DNA of 21,448 nucleotides from positions 1 to 21,448 of the forward strand of contig VYDC01000264.1 of NCBI GenBank assembly GCA_009843585.1, in the 5' to 3' direction. The notes beneath the pieces are model-generated. The model saw nothing but the letters and a program-made list of their open reading frames with translations. It did no database searches and had not been told where the DNA came from. A program made the translations under genes and the position numbers. This DNA is from Chloroflexota bacterium. Lineage in GTDB: Bacteria > Chloroflexota > Dehalococcoidia > UBA2979. The first letter of the stretch is position 1, and every line of letters begins with the position of its first letter. Positions 7,348-14,112 of this stretch are shown piece by piece.

Positions 7348-9597
7348 CTAACCGCTCTGATCGCCCGCCGGCTCGATCCGGAGATCGGGAAGCCAGTTCA
7401 GCCAGGAGGGGAGGTACCAGTTCCGCCGACCCAGCACCTCCATGCTCGCAGGCACGAGCACGGACCGCACCAGGGTCGCGTCGAGCAGGATCGCCACGGC
7501 GAGGCCGAACCCCACCTGCTGGTTGATGATCGTGTCGCCCGAGGCGAAGGCGCCGAAAACGACGACCATGATCAGCGCCGCGCCGGTGATGAGCGACGCC
7601 GTCGACCGAAGCCCGTAGGCGACCGCGGCGGCGTTGTCGCCCGTCTCGTCGTAGCGCTCGCGGATGCGGCTCAGCAGGAAGACGTGGTAGTCCATCGAGA
7701 GCCCGAAGAGGATCGAGAAGAGGAAGAGCGGGATCCAGGCGTCGATCGCCTCGGCGTGCTGGAAGACGAAGAGGCCCTCTCCCTTCTGGAAGACCAGGAC
7801 CAGCAGCCCGTAGGCGGCGCCGACGGAGAGCAGGTTCATCAGGATCGCCTTGATGGGGATCACCACCGACCGGAAGACCAGCATCAGGATCAGGAAGCTC
7901 ACTCCCAGCACGAAGGCGAAGACCACCGGCGTGTAGGTGTCGACGACCTCGAAGATGTCGGCGGTGAGGGCGGTCCGTCCGCCGACCACGACCTCCGCGG
8001 GGACGCCGTCGAAGGCGGCCGGGATGTAGCTCTCGCGCAGATCCTCGACGGCGTCGACGGCCGGACGCGCGCTCGACTCACCCGGGGGCGCGACCGAGAG
8101 CAGGGCGAGGTCGCCGGGCGGGTTGACGACGAGCCCCGACGGCAGGACCTGGTAGCCGAGCAGCCGCAGGCCGGCGAGCTCTGCGGGACTGAGCAACTGC
8201 TCGGGGCGCAGCAGCGTGAAGCGCGAGTCTCCCTCGATGGCCTCGCCCAGCGCGGCGATCGCCCGCTCGACCTCGGGAGAGCCGATCTCGCCGTCGATCA
8301 CGATCTCCGCGGGCGAGACGAGGCCGAAGGAGAACTCCTCCTCCAGCACGAGGAAGGCCTCGCGCGTCTGGGCGCCCTCGGGGAAGACGTCGACGCCGTT
8401 CAGCCCGGTGTCGATCTCCAGGTAGAAGTAGGCGGCGGCGAGCATGGGGGCGCCGACGGCGACGATGCCGACGAGCGGAAACCTGACGACGACGCGCGTC
8501 ATCGCATCCCAGAAGCCGTCGCGACGGGCGCCGTCTCCCGCGGCGCGGCGCGCCACGGGAAGCGAGAGCCGGTTCACGTTGTGGCCGAGCAGGCCGAGCA
8601 CGGCCGGCAGCAGCGTCAGCGTCGCGGCGAGGGCGACGAGGACCACGATGATCGCGCCGAGCCCTATCGACTGGAAGAACGAGGCGGGGACGATGAGCAT
8701 CCCCAGGAGCGCCACGACGACTGTGAGCCCGCTGAAGAGCACCGTGCGCCCGGCGGTCGCGCCGGCGCGCTCGGCCGCCCCGATGCTGTCCAGCCCGCGC
8801 TCCATCTCCTCACGGAAGCGCGAGATGATGATGAGCGAGTAGTCGATGCCGACGGCGAGGCCGATCATCGTGACCATGAGGGTGATGAAGAAGATCAGCT
8901 CCAGCACCTGGCCCGCGAGCGCCACCACGCTCAGGGCGATGACGATGGAGACGATGGCGAGGGCGAGCGGCACGAGCGCCGCCACCACGGCCCCGAAGAG
9001 GACGAGCAGGACGGCGAGGGCGATGGGAACCCCGAATCGCTCCCCGCGCTCGAGGTCCCGCTCCGCGAGCTCGTTCGACTCGTGGGCGATGCTGGCCGTT
9101 CCCCCGACGAGAACGCGGAAACCGTCCCCGGTGTTGGCCTCCTCGACGAGCTTCACCACCTCGACGACATCCCCGGTCGCCTGTTCGAGATCCCCGGCGA
9201 GGATGAGCGGCAGGATCGTCGTCCGCCGGTCGGCGGAGACGAGTGCGTCGTCGTTGCCCTCGTAGTAGTGCCGCCCGCTCCGGACGATCTCCGGCCCGAG
9301 CGCGACCACCTCGGAGAAGAGCGACTCGACCTTCCCGCGGAACGCGGGGTCGTCCACGGAGAGCTCGTCCGACTGGACGACGATGATCTCCGTCACGGGC
9401 TCCGGGCCCCGCAGCCGCTCCTCGAGCAACGTCGACGCTCTCGTGGCCTCGACCTCGGTCGTGAGCGAGAGCTCGGTGGTCGTGGCTCCCGCGAGCAGCC
9501 GGCCCGCGACGACGAGCGCCACCGCCACCAGCAGTGCCCAGATCGCGATCGTCCACCACGGCCTGCGCGCGCTGATGCGGGCGAGAGCGTCCGTCAC
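7348..9597 (-). CDS. MMPL-family RND transporter
   Basis: The protein (749 aa from GTG 9597) has the two-half architecture of MMPL/RND exporters. TM1 is near residues 15-35, followed by a periplasmic loop of about 150 residues and a five-helix bundle containing GLAVGIDYSLIIISRFREE. TM7 is near 355, followed by a second large loop and a second bundle with GLSMDYHVFLLSRIRERY. Both halves carry the D-Y pair expected for proton relay. Members export lipids or other hydrophobic compounds. GTG 9597 is preferred over the in-frame ATG at 9645 because GGGGAGG lies 10 bases upstream, and the extra residues from 9645 are read through a dyad and look non-coding. The MpaB-like gene follows after 13 bp. 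Confidence 0.93.
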   Translation of the reverse strand: MTDALARISARRPWWTIAIWALLVAVALVVAGRLLAGATTTELSLTTEVEATRASTLLEERLRGPEPVTEIIVVQSDELSVDDPAFRGKVESLFSEVVALGPEIVRSGRHYYEGNDDALVSADRRTTILPLILAGDLEQATGDVVEVVKLVEEANTGDGFRVLVGGTASIAHESNELAERDLERGERFGVPIALAVLLVLFGAVVAALVPLALAIVSIVIALSVVALAGQVLELIFFITLMVTMIGLAVGIDYSLIIISRFREEMERGLDSIGAAERAGATAGRTVLFSGLTVVVALLGMLIVPASFFQSIGLGAIIVVLVALAATLTLLPAVLGLLGHNVNRLSLPVARRAAGDGARRDGFWDAMTRVVVRFPLVGIVAVGAPMLAAAYFYLEIDTGLNGVDVFPEGAQTREAFLVLEEEFSFGLVSPAEIVIDGEIGSPEVERAIAALGEAIEGDSRFTLLRPEQLLSPAELAGLRLLGYQVLPSGLVVNPPGDLALLSVAPPGESSARPAVDAVEDLRESYIPAAFDGVPAEVVVGGRTALTADIFEVVDTYTPVVFAFVLGVSFLILMLVFRSVVIPIKAILMNLLSVGAAYGLLVLVFQKGEGLFVFQHAEAIDAWIPLFLFSILFGLSMDYHVFLLSRIRERYDETGDNAAAVAYGLRSTASLITGAALIMVVVFGAFASGDTIINQQVGFGLAVAILLDATLVRSVLVPASMEVLGRRNWYLPSWLNWLPDLRIEPAGDQSG

Positions 9598-9617
9598 GAG
9601 TCTGCGACCTCCCCAGG

Positions 9618-9635
9618 GTGACGCAGCCGCGTCAC
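9618..9635. promoter_or_regulatory. Inverted repeat in the MMPL leader (candidate operator or RNA hairpin)
   Basis: GTGACGC-agcc-GCGTCAC is a perfect 7-bp dyad immediately upstream of the MMPL ribosome-binding site. It shares the GACGC/GCGTC core with two further dyads at 9735-9758 and 9748-9793. It could bind a regulator or act as a leader hairpin. Confidence 0.4.
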
Positions 9636-9723
9636 ACGATCGCACCGACGCGCGAGCCGACGACGGCGCCTCGCAGCGTGAGATGCACGCGCGGCGTCCA
9701 CCGCGATCGCGTCCGGCCCGGTC

Positions 9724-9729
9724 ATTGTA
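9724..9729 (-). promoter_or_regulatory. Candidate -10 element for the MMPL/MpaB unit
   Basis: Read on the minus strand this is TACAAT, a good TANNNT hexamer in a very GC-rich setting. It lies about 127 bp before the GTG start. No convincing -35 is seen. The region where a -35 would lie is occupied by the dyad at 9735-9758. Confidence 0.35.
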
Positions 9730-9734
9730 CGGGC

Positions 9735-9758
9735 ACCGCGTCGTCTAGCTGACGCGGT
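9735..9758. promoter_or_regulatory. Dyad overlapping the -35 region of the MMPL promoter (candidate operator)
   Basis: ACCGCGTC-gtctagct-GACGCGGT is a perfect 8-bp inverted repeat with an 8-base spacer, sized like a TetR- or MarR-family site. It sits five bases upstream of the candidate -10 TACAAT. MMPL exporters are often under TetR control, but no regulator gene is present in the window. Confidence 0.4.
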
Positions 9759-9793
9759 CGGGCGGTGCCCCCCGCCGCGGCGGCGGCGTCAGC
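9748..9793. repeat. Long hairpin with TGACGC arms
   Basis: GCTGACGC (9748-9755) pairs with GCGTCAGC (9786-9793), and inside it GGCGG can pair with CCGCC. It overlaps one arm of the neighbouring dyad, so the two structures are mutually exclusive. It could be a terminator for remnant genes or part of an operator array. From here to about 9848 I see no gene. Confidence 0.35.
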
Positions 9794-9847
9794 CCGGCCG
9801 CCTCGGCCCGGCGGCTGCCCCGGAGTCCGCGACCCCGCCGGGGTGCA

Positions 9848-9950
9848 TCACACCCCTCGGGAGCCCTTGGTGCGCGGCACCGGGTGCCCTCCGTTGTAGG
9901 CGGCCGCCGCTCGCACCAGCTCCCTGAGGGCGAACGCGTCGATCGTGCCC
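9848..9950 (-). pseudogene. Possible C-terminal gene fragment, unidentified
   Basis: On the minus strand a frame ending at TGA (9848-9850) reads GTIDAFALRELVRAAAAYNG and onward for 33 residues. It has about 90% G or C at third positions and a normal amino acid mix, unlike the other frames here. Upstream of about 9950 the similarity to coding sequence stops, where the SnoaL-like remnant on the other strand begins. I do not recognise the family. It may be a gene fragment cut by a deletion, but a chance open frame is possible. Confidence 0.25.
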
Positions 9951-9963
9951 GCCCATCCACTCC

Positions 9964-10127
9964 GGCATCGCGCCGGGGCGCGAGGGCGTGGTGAACGGTG
10001 TCATCACGACAGAGCACGGTGGTGCGCTCGCCTTCTGCGACGTCTACCGGTTCTCGTCAGCCCGGGGCACGAAGATGACGATCACGCCGATATGTCGTAC
10101 ACCGTCGACGTGAGCGGCGGAGGTTAA
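9964..10127 (+). pseudogene. SnoaL/NTF2-like protein remnant, 5'-truncated and frameshifted
   Basis: One frame reads GVVNGVITTEHGGALAFCDV then YRFSSARGTKMTIT, which resembles the last strands of SnoaL-like (NTF2-fold) proteins. Near 10087 the reading must shift to another frame to continue as ADMSYTVDVSGGG and end at TAA 10125-10127, where such proteins end. In the first frame the sequence stops early, at a TGA soon after the shift. No N-terminal half is found upstream, where the sequence joins the minus-strand fragment. The stop overlaps the strong ribosome-binding site of the next remnant, so this was probably the first gene of a small operon. Confidence 0.4.
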
Positions 10128-10130
10128 GGA

Positions 10131-10486
10131 ATGCAGAAGATCGTCACGCACCTGTGGCCGGCTTCGAGCTGGCCGGGCAGGCCTTCCGCATCATCAACGG
10201 CGGCCCCCAGTACACGCACAGCCCGGCGATGTCGCTCCTGGTCAACTGTGTCGACCAGGAGGAGGTGGACGGACTGTGGGAGCGCCTGACGTCCGACGGC
10301 GGCGAGGAGGGTCAGTGCGGCTGGCTCACCGACCGCTTCGGCGTCTCCTGGCAGATCTCGCCGATCGCGCTCGGCGAGATGATGGCGAGCCCCGACTCGG
10401 CAGCGGTCGAACGCGTCACCGCGGCGTTCCTGGGAATGCGCAAACTGGACATCGCCGAGCTGGAGAGGGCCTTCCGCGATGAGTAG
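10131..10486 (+). pseudogene. PhnB-like VOC-superfamily gene with internal deletion
   Basis: ATG 10131 follows GGAGGTTAAGGA and encodes MQKIVTHLW, the standard opening of PhnB-like VOC proteins (the '3-demethylubiquinone-9 methyltransferase domain' group). The next bases jump into another frame, and the family resumes only at its second half: GFELAGQAFRIINGGPQY, then SLLVNCVDQEEVDGLWERL, EEGQCGWLTDRFGVSWQISP and the C-terminal helix. About 45 central residues, including the expected FDDQAEEAAEFY-like part, are missing. A GTG at 10154 could still start a 110-residue fragment, but half of the fold would be absent. The end overlaps the next remnant by 8 bp. Confidence 0.7.
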
Positions 10487-10703
10487 GGCCGCGGCCGACC
10501 GTCACGCACCGCGGGAGGTGGACGGGTACCCGGCCGCGCAGGCGCCCGAGTCTCGCGCCACGCTCGAGCAGCTGCGGGCCATCATGCGCTCGGCCGCCCC
10601 CGACTGCTCGGAGCGCGTCGGCTGCAGGATCCCGATTTTCGGCCTGACGTCGGACCTCGTCGGCATCTCCGCAGCGAAGAGCCACTGCGTGGCCGCCGGC
10701 TGA
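10479..10703 (+). pseudogene. DUF1801 (YdhG-like) protein, C-terminally truncated
   Basis: The 74-residue frame has the DUF1801 opening: VDGYPAAQAPESRATLEQLR, then AIMRSAAPDCSERVGCRIPIF and LVGISAAKSHC. Intact members run to about 110-140 residues and continue with a conserved second half after the AAKxH strand. Here the sequence ends at TGA 10701-10703 with CVAAG, and no continuation is visible in other frames. The ATG overlaps the end of the VOC remnant, which suggests former translational coupling. It might still be expressed, but it is probably non-functional. Confidence 0.6.
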
Positions 10704-10729
10704 CGGCGCGCTCACCCCGGATCTCCGCA

Positions 10730-10744
10730 GGGGCACCGCGCCCC
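10730..10744. terminator. Short hairpin between convergent genes
   Basis: GGGGC-accgc-GCCCC lies between the end of the DUF1801 remnant and the end of the convergent lipoprotein gene. The stem is only 5 bp with no T-run, so a terminator role is tentative. Confidence 0.25.
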
Positions 10745-10789
10745 ACGTCGCCGACGCATCGGTCCGAGGGCGAGGGCCGTTGGTCCCGG

Positions 10790-11308
10790 CTACTCGGACT
10801 CTGCGTAGGTGAGAAGCCACTCTCCTTCGAATTCTTCCCAGATGAACACCATCTTCACGGAGCCCAGCGGGAAGCGTCCGGTGTGCCGGATCTCCCATCT
10901 GCCCGGGGCGATCTCCGTCGGCGGAGACGTCTCCTCCGCGTTGATGCTGACGCCGAACGCCCTGAAGGGCTCCATGTTCGACCGGACCTCTTCTTCCTGA
11001 GCCTCCCAGTAGCCCTCCTCGTAGAAGGCCTTGAGCGCGTCGGGATCGTGCGTGTTGTAGACCTCCCACACCTGCATGGTCTTCTCGCGGAGGTGTTCCA
11101 CGATCTCTGCCTGCTCGCCGGAAGCGGCGACCCCGGATGCGCTCTCGGCGGCAGCAGGCTCCGCGCGGGACGTCTCGGCGGTCGCCTGCGCGGGCGCGGG
11201 CGTCGCGGCGTCCCCGTCCCCTGGCGCCTCCTCGGCCGACCCGCCGCACCCGGTCAGGACGAGGGACAGCGCCACGACGACCGCCGGGGCCGCTCCTTTC
11301 GGCAGCAT
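10790..11308 (-). CDS. Lipoprotein with NTF2/SnoaL-like domain
   Basis: This 172-residue protein starts with a signal peptide and a lipobox (VLTGC) at residues 17-21, so it should be anchored to the outer face of the membrane. Residues 22-65 form a linker rich in Ala, Pro, Glu and Thr. The rest, from EIVEHLREKTMQVWEVYNTH to VFIWEEFEGEWLLTYAES, has the helix-then-curved-sheet pattern of NTF2-like (SnoaL, DUF4440) domains, which often bind small molecules or act in protein contacts. I cannot name a ligand. The ATG at 11308 follows GGGAGGGGGA. The gene is monocistronic and converges on the remnant cluster. Confidence 0.8.
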   Translation of the reverse strand: MLPKGAAPAVVVALSLVLTGCGGSAEEAPGDGDAATPAPAQATAETSRAEPAAAESASGVAASGEQAEIVEHLREKTMQVWEVYNTHDPDALKAFYEEGYWEAQEEEVRSNMEPFRAFGVSINAEETSPPTEIAPGRWEIRHTGRFPLGSVKMVFIWEEFEGEWLLTYAESE

Positions 11309-11427
11309 GCCGTCCCCCTCCCGCAGCGGCAGCCGCGACCCGGGCGCCTGACCCGCCCGCGCGGGTCATCGGAGCCGCGGAGCCGACGTGAGGCCTCTCT
11401 GCCTCTCCCCCGCCGCGGCTCACGCGG

Positions 11428-11444
11428 CCCGCGCCAGCCGCGGG
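11428..11444 (-). other. GC hairpin in the spacer between the tRNA and the lipoprotein gene
   Basis: CCCGCG-ccagc-CGCGGG forms a 6-bp stem with a 5-base loop. It lies in the 190-bp spacer on the minus strand and could contribute to termination after the tRNA. Nothing else is seen in this spacer. Confidence 0.25.
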
Positions 11445-11465
11445 GCAGACGCACTCCGGAATTCG

Positions 11466-11493
11466 CCCTGAACGACGAAGTCGCCGTCCAGGG
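11466..11493 (-). terminator. Probable terminator after the tRNA
   Basis: Read on the minus strand, CCCTGGACGGC pairs with GTCGTTCAGGG around a 6-base loop. The 11-bp stem includes two G-U pairs. It begins a few bases after the tRNA CCA end. There is no T-run, which is usual at this GC content. Confidence 0.5.
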
Positions 11494-11498
11494 GGTCG

Positions 11499-11575
11499 TG
11501 GTGGGCCCGCCAGGATTCGAACCTGGGACCGATCGGTTATGAGCCGACTGCTCTAGGCCGCTGAGCTACGGGCCC
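11499..11575 (-). tRNA. tRNA with CAT anticodon (tRNA-Met elongator or tRNA-Ile2)
   Basis: A full cloverleaf is visible. The acceptor is GGGCCCG/CGGGCCC and the D-arm GCTC...GAGC. The anticodon stem is GTCGG/CCGAT with loop CTCATAA, and the T-arm is CCAGG-TTCGAAT-CCTGG. The discriminator is A and CCA is encoded (11499-11501). The anticodon is CAT. It is not an initiator by its paired acceptor end (G1-C72). Pairs C4-G69 and C5-G68 are the features that E. coli TilS uses to recognise the isoleucine tRNA whose C34 becomes lysidine, whereas the E. coli elongator tRNA-Met has U4-A69. This favours tRNA-Ile2, but the rule may not carry over to this organism. Confidence 0.95.
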
Positions 11576-11693
11576 GGAGCACACGAGGCACGCGACCTCG
11601 AGCCTCCCGCACGGCGTCTGCGACGGCGCTGCTGCCCGCCAATCCGTCGCGGCAGCGCGCGCCGGTCGACACTCGACCTAGCGTGCTCGGGGA

Positions 11694-11699
11694 ATCCTA
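11694..11699 (-). promoter_or_regulatory. Weak candidate -10 upstream of the tRNA
   Basis: Read on the minus strand this is TAGGAT within GCTGCTAGGATTCC. It would give a leader of about 110 bases before the mature tRNA. No -35 is evident. The rest of the 209-bp spacer to the HIT gene holds only short GC palindromes. Confidence 0.2.
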
Positions 11700-11784
11700 G
11701 CAGCCCCTCGCTCGTGCCCGCACGGCCGCCGGAGGGCCTGGCCGCCGGGCGCGGCCGCGCTCTCCGGCCGGGAAGCGCCCCGTG

Positions 11785-12168
11785 CTACGCAAGCGGTCCG
11801 AGCGGTTCGCCGCCGAGGATGTGCAGGTGCAGGTGGGGCACGGTCTGGCCCGCATCGCGCCCGCAGTTCAGCACGAGGCGGTAGCCGCCCTCTTCCAGGC
11901 CCTGTGCCCGCGCGATGGCCGCAGCAACCCTCAGCATTCGACCGGCGAGCGGCTCGTGCGAGGAGTCGAGCCCGGCGGGCGAGGTCGGCGGTTCGCCTCG
12001 CGGGATCACGACGATGTGGGTCGGCGCCTGGGGCGCGATGTCCCGGAACGCGACGAAGTCCTCGTCCTCGTGCACGCGATCGCTGGGGATCTCCCCCCTG
12101 AGGATGCGCGCGAACGTGTTGTCCTGATCGTACGGCGCGTGAATGTCGATCCCCCCGAGCTCGCTCAC
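11785..12168 (-). CDS. HIT-family protein (HinT-like nucleotide hydrolase/transferase)
   Basis: The 127-residue protein has the HIT signature H-x-H-x-H in QTVPHLHLHILGG near the C-terminus. It also has the family's N-terminal blocks FARILRGEIPSDRVHEDEDF and FRDIAPQAPTHIVVIPR. HinT proteins hydrolyse purine nucleoside phosphoramidates in the cytosol. GTG 12168 is chosen because the homology begins just after it and a GGGGGGAT stretch precedes it; the frame stays open further upstream but without family residues. The gene diverges from the ABC importer operon across a 163-bp spacer. Confidence 0.92.
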   Translation of the reverse strand: MSELGGIDIHAPYDQDNTFARILRGEIPSDRVHEDEDFVAFRDIAPQAPTHIVVIPRGEPPTSPAGLDSSHEPLAGRMLRVAAAIARAQGLEEGGYRLVLNCGRDAGQTVPHLHLHILGGEPLGPLA

Positions 12169-12319
12169 AGCGATCCCCCCTGTCCGCACGGGTCCTCTGT
12201 GGTCACGGCGCCGCCTACCGTGGCACCGCCGCACGCACGTGGCGATCCGGAGCGAGCCTACCGCGGCCCGGCCTCCGGGATGCGGCGGCCGCACGACCGC
12301 GCGCGACCCGGTCCGACTG

Positions 12320-12325
12320 TATCCT
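12320..12325 (+). promoter_or_regulatory. -10 element for a leaderless ABC importer transcript
   Basis: TATCCT ends six bases before the A of ATG 12332, so transcription would start on or next to the start codon. No Shine-Dalgarno is present in front of this ATG. Leaderless mRNAs with this geometry are common in actinobacteria. Confidence 0.5.
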
Positions 12326-12331
12326 CGCGCC

Positions 12332-13444
12332 ATGACCGAGTGCGCCATACGCCTGCTCAACCTCACCAAGCGCTTCGACGGCGAGCAAGAACCCGCCGTG
12401 TCGGCGCTGAGCCTCGACGTCCCGCGCGGCAGGACCGTGGCGCTGATCGGTCCATCCGGCTGCGGGAAGACGACGACGCTCCGCATGATCAACCGCCTAG
12501 TCGAGCCGACCTCGGGGCGAATCGAGATCGACGGCGAGGACGCGAGTGCGCGGCCGGTGGCCGAGCTTCGCCGTAGCATCGGGTACGTGATTCAGGAGGT
12601 CGGGCTCTTCCCGCACCAGACCGTCTCCCAGAACATCGCGACCGTGCCGCGCATGCTGCGGTGGGACCGCGGCCGCATCGACGAGCGCGTCGCGGAGCTT
12701 GCCGACCTCCTGGGGCTGGAGACGGAGCAGCTCGGGCGCTACCCCGACGAGCTGTCCGGGGGCCAGCAGCAGCGCGTCGGCGTCGCCCGCGCGCTCGCCG
12801 CCGATCCCCCCGTGCTGCTGATGGACGAGCCGTTCGGAGCCGTGGATCCGATCGTGCGCACGCGGTTGCAGGATGAGCTGCTCGCGCTCCAGGAGCGGCT
12901 GCGCAAGACCATCGTCATCGTCACCCACGACATCGACGAGGCGGTCAAGGTCGCCGACAACGTGGCCCTCCTGAACATCGGCGGGAAGCTGGAGCAATAC
13001 GCCGCGCCGGACGATCTCCTCCACTCGCCTGCGAACGCCTTCGTCGAGCAGTTCCTCGGCGAGGACCGCGAGATGAAGCGCCTCGCCCTGAAGCGGGTCG
13101 GCGACCTGCCGTTCGAACGGGGCCCGGTGCTGGACCTCGGAGCCGCCCCCGCCGAGGCGCGAGCGCTGCTCGGCGACGCCCGCTCGGAGTGGCTCGGACT
13201 GACGCAGGACGAGCGCTTCGCCGGCTGGGTCCCCCGGGAACGCGTCGACACCGCGGCCACGCTCGACGCGCTGCCGCGGGAGCTCCCTGCGGCGCAGGTG
13301 CATCCCGGCAGCACGCTGCGCGAGGCGATGGAAGTGATCATGAACTCCCGGACGTCGGTCGCCGTCATCGATGACGGCGGGCGCTTCGGGGGCGTCGTGA
13401 CCCTGGAGCAGATCCGTTCGGAGCTCGCCCGGCGCGCCTCGTGA
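12332..13444 (+). CDS. Glycine betaine/carnitine/choline-type ABC importer, ATP-binding subunit with CBS domains
   Basis: This 370-residue ATPase powers uptake of quaternary amine osmolytes in OpuC/ProV-type systems. The Walker A GPSGCGKTT is near residue 40, the Q-loop YVIQEVGLFPH near 90, the signature LSGGQQQR near 141, the Walker B VLLMDEPF near 161-168 and the H-loop VTHD further on. Residues about 270-368 form a reduced CBS pair: a WLGLTQDERFAGWVPRE half and a MNSRTSVAVIDDGGRFGGVV half. In OpuCA and OpuA the CBS part helps sense ionic strength or nucleotide. The ATG at 12332 fits the -10 next to it; the frame stays open upstream to 12143, but that stretch lacks homology. The TGA overlaps the GTG of the first permease. 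Confidence 0.93.
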   Translation: MTECAIRLLNLTKRFDGEQEPAVSALSLDVPRGRTVALIGPSGCGKTTTLRMINRLVEPTSGRIEIDGEDASARPVAELRRSIGYVIQEVGLFPHQTVSQNIATVPRMLRWDRGRIDERVAELADLLGLETEQLGRYPDELSGGQQQRVGVARALAADPPVLLMDEPFGAVDPIVRTRLQDELLALQERLRKTIVIVTHDIDEAVKVADNVALLNIGGKLEQYAAPDDLLHSPANAFVEQFLGEDREMKRLALKRVGDLPFERGPVLDLGAAPAEARALLGDARSEWLGLTQDERFAGWVPRERVDTAATLDALPRELPAAQVHPGSTLREAMEVIMNSRTSVAVIDDGGRFGGVVTLEQIRSELARRAS

Positions 13445-14112
13445 TCGCGCCGCTCCAGGCCCAGAACCCGATCATCCGCTGGTCCTGGTTCATCGACGAG
13501 TGGGACCAGGTCCAGGCCGCCCTCGTGCAGCACCTGGAGCTCACGCTGCTCGCGCTCGGCCTCGGCCTCCTGCTCTCGGCCGCTCTCGCCACGGTGGCGC
13601 TGCGGTACGAGCGGGGCGCACCCCCTATCACGGCGGGCGCGGCCGCCTTCTACACGATCCCGAGCGTCGCGCTCTTCGGGCTGCTGGTCCCGTACACGGG
13701 GCTCAGCCGCGCGACGGCCGTCCTCCCGCTCGCCGGCTACACGCTGCTGATCCTCATCACGGCGATCATCGACGGCTTCCGCTCGGTGCCGGCCGAGGTG
13801 AGGGAGGCTGCGTCCGGCATGGGGATGAGCCCGAGGCGTCGCGTGCTGACCGTCGAGCTGCCGCTCGCGCTCCCCTACATCATCACGGGCATCCGGATCG
13901 CGACCGTCTCCACGGTGGGCCTCGTTACCGTCGCGGCCATCATCGGACAGGGCGGCCTCGGGCGCCTGATCCTCGACGGACTGCGCCGAGCGTTCTGGAC
14001 CCCGATGACGATCGGCGCGTCCCTCTCCATCCTGCTCGCGCTGATGCTCGACCTCGCCATCTACCGCCTCGGCGCAGCGGCGACGCCCTGGACCAGGCGG
14101 AGGGGCGCATGA
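13441..14112 (+). CDS. Quaternary-amine ABC importer permease 1 (OpuCB/ProW type)
   Basis: The protein (223 aa) has about five or six membrane helices. It carries the permease EAA loop AASGMGMSPRRRVLTVELPL, which contacts the ATPase, and the family blocks FYTIPSVALFGLLVPYTGL and VAAIIGQGGLGRLI. These match the OpuCB/YehW permease type. GTG 13441 overlaps the TGA of the ATPase gene by 4 bp (GTGA), so no separate ribosome-binding site is needed. The end overlaps the second permease by 4 bp. The two permeases should form a heterodimer in the membrane. Confidence 0.93.
   Translation: MIAPLQAQNPIIRWSWFIDEWDQVQAALVQHLELTLLALGLGLLLSAALATVALRYERGAPPITAGAAAFYTIPSVALFGLLVPYTGLSRATAVLPLAGYTLLILITAIIDGFRSVPAEVREAASGMGMSPRRRVLTVELPLALPYIITGIRIATVSTVGLVTVAAIIGQGGLGRLILDGLRRAFWTPMTIGASLSILLALMLDLAIYRLGAAATPWTRRRGA

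Noticed and set aside
7684..9621. A 645-codon plus-strand frame opposite the MMPL gene
   Set aside because: Its composition is dominated by Asp, Glu, Arg and His, with no homology. The MMPL gene on the other strand is unambiguous.
9598..9645. ATG 9645 as the MMPL start
   Set aside because: The added 16 residues run through an inverted repeat and the Shine-Dalgarno, and are not part of the family. GTG 9597 has GGGGAGG upstream.
10416..11423. A 335-codon minus-strand frame across the lipoprotein gene
   Set aside because: It reads the lipoprotein gene in the wrong frame and has an Arg/Gly-rich composition without motifs.
11749..11760. 12-bp palindrome GCGCGGCCGCGC near the HIT gene end
   Set aside because: Palindromes made only of G and C are expected by chance at this composition. 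It has no loop or T-run to support a terminator.
12143..12331. N-terminal extension of the ABC ATPase from an ATG at 12143
   Set aside because: The added stretch has no ABC homology and crosses the promoter region. ATG 12332 matches family N-termini.
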